NCBI GenBank assembly: GCA_051880475.1
Contig: JBJEOA010000005.1
Span: 9,455-73,454, forward strand
Length of the DNA: 64,000 nucleotides
Reading direction: 5' to 3'
Origin: JAUUSJ01 sp051880475
GTDB taxonomy: Bacteria > Bacillota > Clostridia > Lachnospirales > Lachnospiraceae
Shown here: one piece after another, positions 43,679 through 53,221 of the stretch
Numbering within the stretch: position 1 is the stretch's first letter
Layout: each line of letters starts with the position of its first letter
Translations under genes and position numbers: made by a program
Notes under the pieces: model-generated
Database searches by the model: none
What the model saw: the letters and a program-made list of their open reading frames with translations, nothing else
Told to the model about the DNA's origin: nothing

Positions 43679-45226
43679 ATGAATATTAATATAATTAATC
43701 CAAGTGATTGGAAAAAAGATATTCCTACTTTTAGAGAAAAAACAGCTGAATTTTACAGCGGAGAGATGAAAAAAAATGAATATAAAGGGTTCTCTGGTCG
43801 TTACGGAAGTTATGCTCAGAGAAATTCCTTTAATATGCTACGCCTTCGTATGACAGCAGGTCGTATTACAAAAGAAAAACTTGCTTTTATCGTAGATGCC
43901 ATAAAAAAACATAGTGTTAATATGGTACATTTCACAACTTGTCAGGCAGTACAATTTCATAATTTAGAGCAAAATGCAGTATGTGATATTATGGAGGCAG
44001 CTCTTGATGTAGATATCGTTACAATGGGCGGAGGCGGAGATTTTCCAAGAAATATTATGTGTTCTCCATTATCTGGTGTAGAAGTAGGCGAAAACTTCGA
44101 TGTTTTACCTTACGCAGAGATAACTGGAAAATATATGATGAACTTTATCAACGCTCCAAAAATGCCTAGAAAATTAAAAATCTGTTTTTCAAATTCTCAA
44201 AAAAATATGACACACGCAACATTTAGAGACCTCGGTTTTGTTTCAAGACCAGATAAAAAATTTGATGTATATAGTGCAGGTGGCCTTGGAAATAACCCTA
44301 AATTCGGTGTAAAAGTAGCTGAGGCGATTGAGCCTGAAAAGATTTTATACTATGTAAAAGCAATGTGGCTTACTTTCACGACATACGGTGATTATAATAA
44401 TAGAGGAAAAGCTCGTACTCGCTATATGCAAGACATTTTAGGCGGACCTGAGAATTATAAAAAAGCTTATTTAGAAAAATTAGATGAAGTTTTTGCCTCT
44501 GGAGAAAACTTAGACATCGAAGTAGCATCTACTGAGAGCAAAAAAGTCGCTGACGGAATAATCGAAGATAAGCGTATTATCGCCCAAAAACAAAATGGAC
44601 TTTATACTGTTATCTGGCATCCAATCGGAGGACAGCCTTCTATCAAAACATTATGTAATTTAAATGATGCATTAACGGATATTGAGGACGCTGAAATTCG
44701 CATCTCACCTGACGAGACAGCTTATATTATTAACTTAACTGCAAAGGAAGCTGCAAAAATTTTAGATATCACAGATGACGGTGCAAAAACTTTATTTGAG
44801 ACATCTGTAAGCTGTATCGGAGCTAGTATTTGTCAAGTTGGGCTTCGCGATTCTCAGGCACTTCTTGCAAAATGTATACAGGCAGTCAGAAAGGCAAATA
44901 TCAAGGACGGAGCACTTCCTCAAATTCATATTTCTGGATGTCCTTCTTCTTGTGGAACACACCAGACAGGTTCCATCGGATTTAGAGGTGCTTCTGCCCG
45001 TGTAGACGGAAAACCTTGTCCAGCGTTTTTACTCTATGTAAACGGAAATGATTATCAGGGTAAAGAGACTATGGGATATGAGGTTGGAACAATAATCGAT
45101 ACAAAAATCCCAGCTTTCCTAGTAGAGCTTGGACAGACGGTTGCCAATAGTGGTATGGATTACGCCGCTTGGAACGAGGCAAATCCAGGAGCAATCGATA
45201 CTATCGCTAAGAAATATATCGGATAA
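43679..45226 (+). CDS. Sirohaem nitrite/sulfite reductase
   Basis: The 515-residue protein is a ferredoxin-type nitrite/sulfite reductase. It has two ferredoxin-like half domains (GRYGSYAQRNSFNMLRLRMTAG near residue 40; YTVIWHPIGGQPSIKTL near 320). The sirohaem/[4Fe-4S] cysteines are visible in CIGASICQVG (C-x5-C) and HISGCPSSCGTHQ (C-x3-C). It stands alone: no FAD/NADPH subunit, asrAB, nitrate reductase or sulfate activation gene adjoins it, so the physiological donor is probably ferredoxin. Nitrite versus sulfite cannot be decided. RBS AAAGGGG. Confidence 0.88.
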   Translation: MNINIINPSDWKKDIPTFREKTAEFYSGEMKKNEYKGFSGRYGSYAQRNSFNMLRLRMTAGRITKEKLAFIVDAIKKHSVNMVHFTTCQAVQFHNLEQNAVCDIMEAALDVDIVTMGGGGDFPRNIMCSPLSGVEVGENFDVLPYAEITGKYMMNFINAPKMPRKLKICFSNSQKNMTHATFRDLGFVSRPDKKFDVYSAGGLGNNPKFGVKVAEAIEPEKILYYVKAMWLTFTTYGDYNNRGKARTRYMQDILGGPENYKKAYLEKLDEVFASGENLDIEVASTESKKVADGIIEDKRIIAQKQNGLYTVIWHPIGGQPSIKTLCNLNDALTDIEDAEIRISPDETAYIINLTAKEAAKILDITDDGAKTLFETSVSCIGASICQVGLRDSQALLAKCIQAVRKANIKDGALPQIHISGCPSSCGTHQTGSIGFRGASARVDGKPCPAFLLYVNGNDYQGKETMGYEVGTIIDTKIPAFLVELGQTVANSGMDYAAWNEANPGAIDTIAKKYIG

Positions 45227-45238
45227 TTATTAAAATTA

Positions 45239-45275
45239 AGTAGAGGGCAGATAATTATTTTATCTACCCTCTACT
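45239..45275. terminator. Convergent terminator hairpin
   Basis: AGTAGAGGG-C-AGATAA pairs with TTATCT-A-CCCTCTACT around a 5-nt loop; it separates the reductase from the end of the mannan operon. Confidence 0.8.
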
Positions 45276-45287
45276 ATTCTATACACT

Positions 45288-46229
45288 TTAATTGCGAATT
45301 GTAGTAATCAATGCGTCACATACTCCCTCAATCTGGTATATGCCAGTTCCAGCTGGAAGGAAGAAGCTATCACCTTTTTTAAACTGCAATGTCTCATTTT
45401 GGTCTTTGATTGTTCCCTCTCCGTCCAAAAATAAAATACTTGCAAAGGAATTCTCTGATACAGTTCCCTCCATCTTGCTCATAATTGCACCGTCTAAATT
45501 TAATTTATCTACTGTAAAATAATCACAGTCTGCAATATGAGGATACTGTTTACTGTCTCTTATAACAGGACCTCTCTTTGTAACAGCGATTGCCTTCTCT
45601 ACATGAAGTTCTCGTTTCTTTCCGTCTTTTCCTACTCTTCCGTAGTCATATACGCGGTAAGTTACGTTTGAATTTTGCTGAATTTCTGCGATTAAAATAT
45701 CTTTTCCAATTGCATGAATTGTTCCAGCCTCGATAAATAATACATCTCCTTTTTTCACAGGAACTGCATTTAGCACTTCTAAGAGAGTGTCATTTTCAAT
45801 TCTATCGGCAAATTCTTCTTTGCTTATCTCCTCTTTAAATCCATAATATAAAAATGCATTCTCTCCCGCATCCATCACATACCACATTTCTGTCTTTCCG
45901 TACTGTCCCTCATTTTTTAGAGCGTACTCATTATCTGGATGTACCTGAATGGATAGACTGTCCTTCGCATCAATAAATTTTATCAAAATAGGGAAGTTTT
46001 CAAATCTCTCACAATTCTTTCCTAATACAGTTTTTCCCTCTTCTTCTAAATACTGTATAAGTGTCTTTCCTGCATATTTTCCATTTTCAACAATACTTGG
46101 TCCGTCGGGATGAGTAGACAATTCCCATGTCTCAGCTAAGATTTCTCCATCATACTCCTTGCCATACTCTTCTACAAGTCTATGTCCACCCCATAAATAA
46201 TCTTTACAGCTTGGTTTTAATTTTAGCAT
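45288..46229 (-). CDS. manA: Mannose-6-phosphate isomerase, class I
   Basis: The 313-residue protein has zinc-ligand segments SIQVHPDNEYA near residue 88, KTEMWYVMDAG near 107 and IEAGTIHAIG near 165, typical of type I isomerases of Firmicutes. It converts mannose 6-phosphate to fructose 6-phosphate. It is the last gene of the mannan locus, after the phosphohexomutase. The start at 46229 has TAGGAGGAG upstream; the ATG at 46256 adds a basic stretch without RBS. Confidence 0.93.
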   Translation of the reverse strand: MLKLKPSCKDYLWGGHRLVEEYGKEYDGEILAETWELSTHPDGPSIVENGKYAGKTLIQYLEEEGKTVLGKNCERFENFPILIKFIDAKDSLSIQVHPDNEYALKNEGQYGKTEMWYVMDAGENAFLYYGFKEEISKEEFADRIENDTLLEVLNAVPVKKGDVLFIEAGTIHAIGKDILIAEIQQNSNVTYRVYDYGRVGKDGKKRELHVEKAIAVTKRGPVIRDSKQYPHIADCDYFTVDKLNLDGAIMSKMEGTVSENSFASILFLDGEGTIKDQNETLQFKKGDSFFLPAGTGIYQIEGVCDALITTIRN

Positions 46230-46342
46230 AATTCTCCTCCTATCTCTTCCTATCAATTAAACTTGACAGAAACTTTTGTTGCAATTATACCAAATATCCT
46301 ATCTGGATTCAATATTTCAATATAATATAGATTTTACTTGCA

Positions 46343-48067
46343 CTATCTTCCTAAGTTTATCGCATTTTGTTTTAAACTTTCTAATTTCTCTTGTGCATTT
46401 TCTAAGCTATCTCCCTTTACGCCAAAATAAAACTTTATTTTTGGCTCTGTTCCAGATGGACGAACACAGCACCATGCATCATCGGAAAGTTCATAGTAGA
46501 GTACATTGGAAACAGCGAGATTTGTTGGCTCCTTCTCACCTGTCACTAAGTCTGTTCTAAGTTCTTTTTTATAATCTCTAAGGGCAAGCACTTTAAACTC
46601 TCCAATCTGGCTAGGAGGATTTGTTCTTTGTTTTTCCATAATCTCTTGGATTTGTTTTGCGCCGTCCATTCCCTTTAGCGTTAAAGTATAAAGTCCCTCT
46701 TTATAGTAGCCGTATCTCTCATACATAGAAATCATGGCATCCCATAAAGTTTTTCCTTTTTTCTTATAATAAGCTGCAACTTCACAGAGCATCATAACTG
46801 CCACACAGGCATCTTTATCTCTCGCATACGTTCCGGCAAGACAACCATAACTTTCTTCTAAGCCAAATAAATACTGATAACTATTATTTTCCTCGAAAAA
46901 CTTGATTTGTTCTCCGATATATTTAAATCCCGTCAGCACTTCAATTAAAGTAGTATTATAATGTTTCGCCACTGCTTTTGCCATATCTGTTGTCACAATC
47001 GTCTCAATAATTGCTGGATTTTCTGGCATTCTTCCTACCTTTATATTTTCTCTCAAAATATACTCAGCAATTAACATTCCAGACATATTTCCTGTAAAGC
47101 TAATATATTCTCCTGTCTTAGAGTCTTTTGAATAAACTCCGAGTCTGTCGGCATCTGGATCTGTCGCTAAAATAATATCTGCATCTACTTCCTTTGCCAA
47201 TTTAAGAGCAAGCGTCCACGCATTTTCATCCTCTGGATTTGGATAAGCAACAGTTGGGAATTTTCCGTCTGGTTTCTTTTGCTCCTCAACAATATAAACT
47301 TTCTCAAATCCAAGCTCCTTTAAAACTCTTCTCACAGGAATATTTCCAGTACCATGGAGAGGAGTATAGACAATTTTCATATCCTTTGCCATTTCTTTGA
47401 TGATTTCAGGATGAATACTTTGTTTTTTCAATTCGCTTAAATATAAATCATCAAAATCTGTTCCGATAATATGGAATAAATCTTCTACTCTCGCATCGTC
47501 TTCTTCCATTGTTTTTATCTGAGAAAAATCGGTGATTTTCCCTACCTCTGCGAGAATATTTTTATCGTGAGGCGGTGTAATTTGTGCTCCATCCTCCCAG
47601 TAAACCTTATATCCATTATACTCTCTTGGATTATGGCTTGCTGTTATAACAATTCCTGCGATACAAGATAATTTTCTAACCGCAAAAGAAAGCTCTGGAG
47701 TTGGTTTAAGACTCTGAAACAGGTATGTCTTAATTCCATTTGCATTTAAACAAAGGGCTGCCTCCCTAGCAAATTCTGGCGACATAATTCTAGAATCATA
47801 GGCAATTGCCACTCCTCTTTCCTGTCCATTTTGAGAAATAATATAATTTGCCAATCCCTGCGTCGCCTGACGAACCGTATAAATATTCATACGATTTGTT
47901 CCAGCTCCGATTACTCCTCGAAGTCCACCTGTTCCAAACTCCAACTGACGATAAAATCTATCCTCTATCTCTTTTTCATCATCTGCAATCGCCATTAATT
48001 CAGCCTTTGTACCCTCATCAAAATACGGATCGGTACACCATTTTTCATAAACTTCTCTCGCATTCAT
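46343..48067 (-). CDS. Phosphohexomutase (phosphoglucomutase/phosphomannomutase)
   Basis: The 574-residue protein has the alpha-D-phosphohexomutase domains: phosphoserine loop ITASHNPREYNGYK near residue 140, metal loop TDPDADRLG near 300 and sugar loop GLEESYG near 400. In this locus it would turn mannose 1-phosphate, released by the GH130 phosphorylases, into mannose 6-phosphate for ManA. It may also serve glucose 1-phosphate. It lies 16 bp after the GH130_1 gene on the same strand. Confidence 0.92.
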   Translation of the reverse strand: MNAREVYEKWCTDPYFDEGTKAELMAIADDEKEIEDRFYRQLEFGTGGLRGVIGAGTNRMNIYTVRQATQGLANYIISQNGQERGVAIAYDSRIMSPEFAREAALCLNANGIKTYLFQSLKPTPELSFAVRKLSCIAGIVITASHNPREYNGYKVYWEDGAQITPPHDKNILAEVGKITDFSQIKTMEEDDARVEDLFHIIGTDFDDLYLSELKKQSIHPEIIKEMAKDMKIVYTPLHGTGNIPVRRVLKELGFEKVYIVEEQKKPDGKFPTVAYPNPEDENAWTLALKLAKEVDADIILATDPDADRLGVYSKDSKTGEYISFTGNMSGMLIAEYILRENIKVGRMPENPAIIETIVTTDMAKAVAKHYNTTLIEVLTGFKYIGEQIKFFEENNSYQYLFGLEESYGCLAGTYARDKDACVAVMMLCEVAAYYKKKGKTLWDAMISMYERYGYYKEGLYTLTLKGMDGAKQIQEIMEKQRTNPPSQIGEFKVLALRDYKKELRTDLVTGEKEPTNLAVSNVLYYELSDDAWCCVRPSGTEPKIKFYFGVKGDSLENAQEKLESLKQNAINLGR

Positions 48068-48083
48068 TTTCTTTCCCTCTTTC

Positions 48084-49253
48084 TTATTTATCCAATAACT
48101 CTAAGTTCTTTGTAATAAGCTCACATCTTTGCTTTACACAATCTGGGGAGCGAAGTGGATCTTTTGGTGTATTAAATAAATAATCCTCTAATTTATCAAT
48201 TGTCGTTGTAGCCACATGCATTCTTGTATCACAAGAAGCATAGTAAATATATACATCTCCGTTTTCTCTTGCGATTGCTCCGTTTGTAAATACTACATTA
48301 GATACATCTCCAACTCTCTCACCGCCAAGTGGAACTAAAAATACACCAGATGGCTCTGCAATTACTTTAGATGGATCTTCTAAATCTGTTCCAAACGCAT
48401 ATAATACATAGCGAAGTCCTGCTGCTGTATTTCTAACACCATGAGCAATATGAATCCAGCATTTCTTTCCTCGCATTGGAACAGCACCTGCTCCATTTTT
48501 AGACTCTGTTAATGTGTGATAAATTCTTCTGCTAATAATCTTTTCCTCATCAATAACAGCATGCTCGATATCCTCACAAAGACCAAATCCGATTCCGCCG
48601 CCGCTTCCTGTCTCGATAAAACCATCCATCGGTCTTGTATAAAAAGCATATTTTCCATCGACAAACTCTGGATGTAATGCCACATTTCTCTGCTGCGGAG
48701 ACTGCAGCGTTGTCAAATTATCTAATCTCTCCCATGTCTTTAAATCCTTTGTGCGGACAATTCCCGCAGCCGCGACTGCAGCAGATAAATCTGGATTTTC
48801 TTTATCCTTACTCTCGGAACAAAAAACACCATAAATCCATCCATCCTCATGCTTTGTGAGACGCATATCGTATACATTTGTCTCCTCAGGGCATGTATCT
48901 GGAAGTGTCACTGGATAGTCCCAAAAATGGAATCCGTCAATTCCGTTATCACTCTCTGCCACAGCAAAGAAAGATTTTCTGTCATTTCCCTCCACACGGA
49001 CAACTAAATAGTATTTTCCATTTAAATAAATGGCTCCTGAATTCATAACAGCATTAATTCCAAGTCTCTCCATAAAATATGGATTCGTCTCAGCACTCAA
49101 ATCATATCTCCAGTGTACTGGAGCAAACTCTCTTGTAAGCACTGGATACTCGTATCTATCAATTACTCCATTATAAAAGTCAGATTTTGCATTTTTTCTA
49201 GCAATTAATTTATCTACTTTTGCTTTCTCAACATAATACTGTTTATGTAACAT
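48084..49253 (-). CDS. GH130 mannosylglucose phosphorylase (GH130_1 type)
   Basis: The 389-residue protein has the five-bladed propeller signatures of GH130 and the length of 4-O-beta-D-mannosyl-D-glucose phosphorylases. Relevant segments are FAPVHWRYDLSAETNPYFMERLGINAVMNSGAI and YDMRLTKHEDGWIYGVF. It phosphorolyses mannosyl-glucose to mannose 1-phosphate and glucose. This needs the epimerase encoded immediately upstream (49267-50427), which converts mannobiose to mannosyl-glucose. The adjacency of the two is the classical mannan catabolic pair. Confidence 0.9.
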   Translation of the reverse strand: MLHKQYYVEKAKVDKLIARKNAKSDFYNGVIDRYEYPVLTREFAPVHWRYDLSAETNPYFMERLGINAVMNSGAIYLNGKYYLVVRVEGNDRKSFFAVAESDNGIDGFHFWDYPVTLPDTCPEETNVYDMRLTKHEDGWIYGVFCSESKDKENPDLSAAVAAAGIVRTKDLKTWERLDNLTTLQSPQQRNVALHPEFVDGKYAFYTRPMDGFIETGSGGGIGFGLCEDIEHAVIDEEKIISRRIYHTLTESKNGAGAVPMRGKKCWIHIAHGVRNTAAGLRYVLYAFGTDLEDPSKVIAEPSGVFLVPLGGERVGDVSNVVFTNGAIARENGDVYIYYASCDTRMHVATTTIDKLEDYLFNTPKDPLRSPDCVKQRCELITKNLELLDK

Positions 49254-49266
49254 TTTTTTCTCTCCT

Positions 49267-50427
49267 TTAACTTAGCCTCTTTAATGCTTCCATGCACATT
49301 CTTCCGTTATGGTACGGGCATTTCCAAGGATCTACTAACGGCTTATCTTTATAGGGATTTCCATCTTTGTCTGTAAGCCAACACCACTCACCGCCTAGTT
49401 TATCTTGTATCACATGAGACTTAATATATTCCCAAATATTAAGTGCAGCTTCATAATACTCTTGCTTTGCTTCTTTTTGCCAGCCATTTAAGAATCCTAC
49501 GATACTCTCCGCCTGAACCCACCACACGCGGTCTGTATCGACAACTCCTCTTTCACATTCATTGCTGACGGAATGTCCATCGAAAGCTATCTCATATATT
49601 TTTTTGGTCAAACTCTGAATGATTGGTCGTATTTTTTCTTCGTACTGCTCACTCTCTATTACTTCAATTCCCCTGTCAATTAACCAAGCTGTCTCTATAT
49701 CATGTCCGTAAGAATGCAAATCAATTAGAGAATGATAATCTTTGTCAAAAAATACTTCCTGTCTCTCCAAAGCTGGATTATAAATTTTTTCTGCGATGAT
49801 ATCCAACATCCACTCAAGTTTTTTCTTTACATCTTCTCTTTTTGTTACTCTATAAAACTCTGTATAAGCCTCAAATACGTGGAGAAGTGTATTCATTGTT
49901 CGCTCTGCCATCACACCATTTTCTGATAATTTTTCATTGCTTTCTGGCTTAAACTCTCTCGTAAAGGCTTCAAGATATCCTTCTTCATCTTTACAACGAT
50001 TTTCAATAAGCTCGTATAATTTCTGTGCGAGTTCAATGCTTTCCTCATCTTTTGATGCATCATAATAGCTAGACAACGCATAGATGGCAAATGCCTGATT
50101 ATATGTATGTTTTGTATTATCTTCTGGCGTACCGTCATATTTTAATGACCAGTATACTCCGCCAAACTCCTCATCATAACAATGATTTTTTAAAAACTCA
50201 AATCCATGTCTCGCCTGTTCTAAGAGCATCTCATCTTTCAATGTCAAATATGCCTGTGAGAAAAACCAAGTAATTCTGCTATTTAAAATACAGCCCTTCA
50301 CTGCTTTTTTATCAACCTGACCTGCCATATCCATATATCCATAGTAGCCACCGTTTTCCTCATCTTTAAGTGCACACCAAAATGGAATTAAGTCTTTTAC
50401 TAAATGATTTCTTATCTCTTCTCTCAT
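49267..50427 (-). CDS. Cellobiose/mannobiose 2-epimerase
   Basis: The 386-residue (alpha/alpha)6-barrel protein of the N-acylglucosamine 2-epimerase superfamily has KDEENGGYYGYMDMAG near the N terminus, DLHSYGHDIETAWLI near residue 235, RVWWVQAESIVGFL near 310 and GGEWCWLTD near 350. It isomerises the reducing-end mannose of mannobiose to glucose. It is flanked by two GH130 phosphorylase genes. The start at 50427 has GAAGGAAAT upstream; the ATG at 50448 lies before this Shine-Dalgarno sequence. Confidence 0.9.
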   Translation of the reverse strand: MREEIRNHLVKDLIPFWCALKDEENGGYYGYMDMAGQVDKKAVKGCILNSRITWFFSQAYLTLKDEMLLEQARHGFEFLKNHCYDEEFGGVYWSLKYDGTPEDNTKHTYNQAFAIYALSSYYDASKDEESIELAQKLYELIENRCKDEEGYLEAFTREFKPESNEKLSENGVMAERTMNTLLHVFEAYTEFYRVTKREDVKKKLEWMLDIIAEKIYNPALERQEVFFDKDYHSLIDLHSYGHDIETAWLIDRGIEVIESEQYEEKIRPIIQSLTKKIYEIAFDGHSVSNECERGVVDTDRVWWVQAESIVGFLNGWQKEAKQEYYEAALNIWEYIKSHVIQDKLGGEWCWLTDKDGNPYKDKPLVDPWKCPYHNGRMCMEALKRLS

Positions 50428-50500
50428 TTTATTTCCTTCACTCATCATATTTGCTATGGCTGCCCACTCTCGCAGACAGCCTCATTCACTCTAGTTCTAT

Positions 50501-51523
50501 TTATCTTTTTCCTATCTCGGATTCTTCCTCGCCAATTTCACTGTTTGCCTTAATATACTCTATAATCTCATCTACCTTTGTAAATGCTAAACCTACATAT
50601 GTATCTGCTGCACCGTAGTAAATTGCAATCTTTCCTGTCTCTGCGTCATGAATTGTTGCACATGGGAAAGTAACATTTGGCACAAAACCTCTCTCCTCAT
50701 ACCACTCTTCTGGAGTTAATAAGAAGTTTTTACAGCGATATTTCACGATGGAAGGATTGTCGATGTCTAAGATTGCTCCACCGATACTGTATACATATCC
50801 ATTACATGTTCCAGTTACGCCGTGATAGAATAAAAGCCATCCTTCTGTTGTCTCAATTGGTGCAGCTCCACCGCCGATTTTTACAACTTCCCACCAATTT
50901 TTTCCTTTTCCCATAACATGGCGATGTTTTCCCCAGTATACAAGGTCAGGGCTCTCTGATAAGAAAATATCTCCAAATGGAGTATGTCCGCTGTCACTTG
51001 GACGAGAGAGCAACATAAACTTATCATTGATTTTTCTAGGGAATAAAACAGCATTTCGATTAAATGGCAAAAATGGATTTTCCACTCTCACAAATGTCTT
51101 AAAATCAGTTGTCTTTGCCATACCGATAGAAGCCCCATAAAAATCTTGACACCACATAATATAATAAGTGTCCTCTATCTTTACTAATCTTGGGTCATAA
51201 GCATATTTTGGCATAAAAGGATTTCCCTGCTCGTCCACAAAATTAATTTTATTTTCATCAAACTCCCAGTGAATTGCATCCTTACTTCTTCCAAGATAGA
51301 TATAAGGAATACCATCAACCTGCTCTCCTCGAAAAACACCGATAAAAGCATCTTCATATGGCATTACTGCACTGTTAAAAATTCGAGCTACTCCCTTTAC
51401 TGGATTTCTTCCGATAATCGGATTCTCGTTATAACGCCAAACTGGGGCATCTTCTAATTTTTCTGGTCTCTCCTGCCATGGAATATTTGGTACTGCTGCT
51501 CCTAAAATTTTAATCTCGCTCAT
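50501..51523 (-). CDS. GH130 mannooligosaccharide phosphorylase (GH130_2 type)
   Basis: The 340-residue protein has GH130_2 features: NPIIGRNPVKGVARIFNSAVM with the catalytic-region residues, YDPRLVKIEDTYYIMWC near residue 109 and AATFGDIFLSESPDL-like FGDIFLSESPDLVYWG near 185. It removes mannose from the non-reducing end of mannooligosaccharides with phosphate. Promoter-like AT-rich repeats lie upstream (51540-51633), beyond which are two broken genes. RBS AAAGGAG. Confidence 0.9.
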   Translation of the reverse strand: MSEIKILGAAVPNIPWQERPEKLEDAPVWRYNENPIIGRNPVKGVARIFNSAVMPYEDAFIGVFRGEQVDGIPYIYLGRSKDAIHWEFDENKINFVDEQGNPFMPKYAYDPRLVKIEDTYYIMWCQDFYGASIGMAKTTDFKTFVRVENPFLPFNRNAVLFPRKINDKFMLLSRPSDSGHTPFGDIFLSESPDLVYWGKHRHVMGKGKNWWEVVKIGGGAAPIETTEGWLLFYHGVTGTCNGYVYSIGGAILDIDNPSIVKYRCKNFLLTPEEWYEERGFVPNVTFPCATIHDAETGKIAIYYGAADTYVGLAFTKVDEIIEYIKANSEIGEEESEIGKR

Positions 51524-51633
51524 AATATATTCTCCTTTTCAATCTTAGATTTTTTATGATAATTAATTTGTAATAATTAATTATGCAAACTACTTATAAA
51601 CTACTTACAAATTTGTTTGTTTTATTAAACGAA

Positions 51634-51882
51634 TTATAAATCTTCTCCATTTTTTTGAATCATATCTCGATACCAAAATGCGGAATCCTTCATAATTCTT
51701 TTCTGTGTTTGATAATCCACAAAGACTAAACCAACTTCTCCCGTATGATTTCCAAATATATGTCCTGGCTTACTCGTATAGATATCTCATATATGCTGTT
51801 CTTTTCCTTCTCCTTTCACTGCACCTTCTATTTGATAAGAGCTAGTCGCAGCTCCCCAAACAAAATCTTTTCTAAATGCCAT
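51634..51882 (-). pseudogene. GH1 beta-glucosidase/6-phospho-beta-glucosidase remnant with internal deletion
   Basis: The minus strand from ATG 51882 (RBS GGAGGA) reads MAFRKDFVWGAATSSYQIEGA, a classical GH1 N terminus, then TGA where the family has Trp (SIWDIYT), then DIYTSKPGHIFGNHTGEV. It jumps directly to GLVFVDYQTQKR...KDSAFWYRDMIQKNGEDL, a typical GH1 C terminus. The frame is kept across the join, so about 360-380 codons are missing. Both catalytic Glu motifs (NEP and ENG) are lost. Confidence 0.9.
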
Positions 51883-51899
51883 AATATTTCCTCCTCTCT

Positions 51900-52154
51900 A
51901 TGAGATAATCAATGACGTTAAATAAAATGGAGTCGCCATTTCATTCTCATTTGGCATAATTTCTATCTGCATTTTCTCCTGTATCATAATAAACATTATT
52001 CAAAAGCAAGACCGCTGGCTTAATATGTATTCTCATCTGTTGTTGCAAGACTTCCCTGAGTGATAGAACCTCCCAAAAAGGCAATCGTCATTTCTCCGCC
52101 ATTTTGTGCTTTACACATACACGATTTTATTTTTGTTAAATTATTTTGTCTCAT
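51900..52154 (-). pseudogene. SGNH/GDSL acetylesterase remnant
   Basis: The minus strand from ATG 52154 reads MRQNNLTKIKSCMCKAQNGGEMTIAFLGGSITQGSLATTDENTY and stops (TAA at about 52020). The block I motif GGSITQG is that of SGNH esterases. A second stretch in another frame, KPAVLLLNNVYYDTGENADRNYAK, fits a later part of the same family. A third short stretch ends at a TAG near 51900. The gene has lost most of its body. By analogy with mannan loci it may have been a CE17-type mannan acetylesterase. Confidence 0.75.
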
Positions 52155-52157
52155 ATA

Positions 52158-53204
52158 TCATTCCCATCCTTTTATATGAAGTCCTTCTATATATGCTGCT
52201 AATTCCTCAGCCATCTCTTGCGCCTCTGAAATTCTTAAATGTCCTGGTGTTCCGCTTCCATTACGTTTAAATATATACTGTGTAATTTTTAGGTCGTTCA
52301 TCTCGCTAACAACCTGTTTTATCGAGTCATCCCACGCTTTATCATGCTCTAATAAAGTAGTACAGCAAATAATATATGCATCTGGATACTGGCTCCTTAT
52401 TTTTCCAAGAAATTTTTTATAGTTTTTTCTCCAGATAATTGCCTGATCTCCATCATAATCCTCTCTCATATAATCCTTCGGATGACTATCATTTTGTCCG
52501 ATTGCAATAATGACAACCTGCGGAATATAGTTTGAGAAATCCCACTCCATCGGCTCTCCAAACTCTGGATTATAATGTATTTTGTCAAACACACTTTCCA
52601 TACCAATTGCATTTGGCTCATAAAACCATCCAGTTTTATCCATAAGTGCAATCCCACCTTGAGCCACATCATGAATCTGAGCATTTAATTTTCTTGCTGT
52701 CATCCACGCATAAGAATACCAGCTATTGGAATACTCTCCATTATGCTCTGGGTCTTCTTTTCCTGTGTATTCCACGGCTTCCGATACTTCTCCAGCTGAT
52801 ACGGAGTCTCCATAAACCTCTATTTTACGTTCTGGCTTTTTTGGCAATTCTATAAGCTGCTCTCCCTCCCCTATCTCTAAATCCAATATCGTCAACTCGT
52901 GACAGGAATCCTGTCTCTTAAAAAACACCACATCATGCGTCGTTTTATCTAAATCATCCACTGGAATATTTAAAACAATATCTCCATTTTGTGGGAGTGC
53001 TAAACTTATCTGTTTTTCGTCAATAATGCAGCCAAGAAAATTTTCCCAGTATGCATTTTTATTTCTCACATGAATTTTTAATATACTTCCTGTAAATCTC
53101 ATCCTAAGAGAAGTACAGGGATATACAAACACAGGTTCTTTTGGATTGCTCCAATCAATTCTTCCACTGTACTGTAACTTCTTATTATCTGCCCTAATTT
53201 TCAT
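52158..53204 (-). CDS. Acetylesterase, carbohydrate esterase family 2
   Basis: The 348-residue protein has the CE2 layout: an N-terminal jelly-roll (about 1-115) and a SGNH domain with GDSVSAGE (Ser, residue about 135), IAIGQNDSH near 237 and GTPGHLRISEAQEMAEEL with the catalytic His. No signal peptide, so it acts in the cytoplasm on imported acetylated mannooligosaccharides. CE2 enzymes remove acetyl groups from mannose 6-OH and others. It follows YesL by 17 bp. Confidence 0.9.
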   Translation of the reverse strand: MKIRADNKKLQYSGRIDWSNPKEPVFVYPCTSLRMRFTGSILKIHVRNKNAYWENFLGCIIDEKQISLALPQNGDIVLNIPVDDLDKTTHDVVFFKRQDSCHELTILDLEIGEGEQLIELPKKPERKIEVYGDSVSAGEVSEAVEYTGKEDPEHNGEYSNSWYSYAWMTARKLNAQIHDVAQGGIALMDKTGWFYEPNAIGMESVFDKIHYNPEFGEPMEWDFSNYIPQVVIIAIGQNDSHPKDYMREDYDGDQAIIWRKNYKKFLGKIRSQYPDAYIICCTTLLEHDKAWDDSIKQVVSEMNDLKITQYIFKRNGSGTPGHLRISEAQEMAEELAAYIEGLHIKGWE

Positions 53205-53221
53205 ATTTTCCTTTTTCCCTC

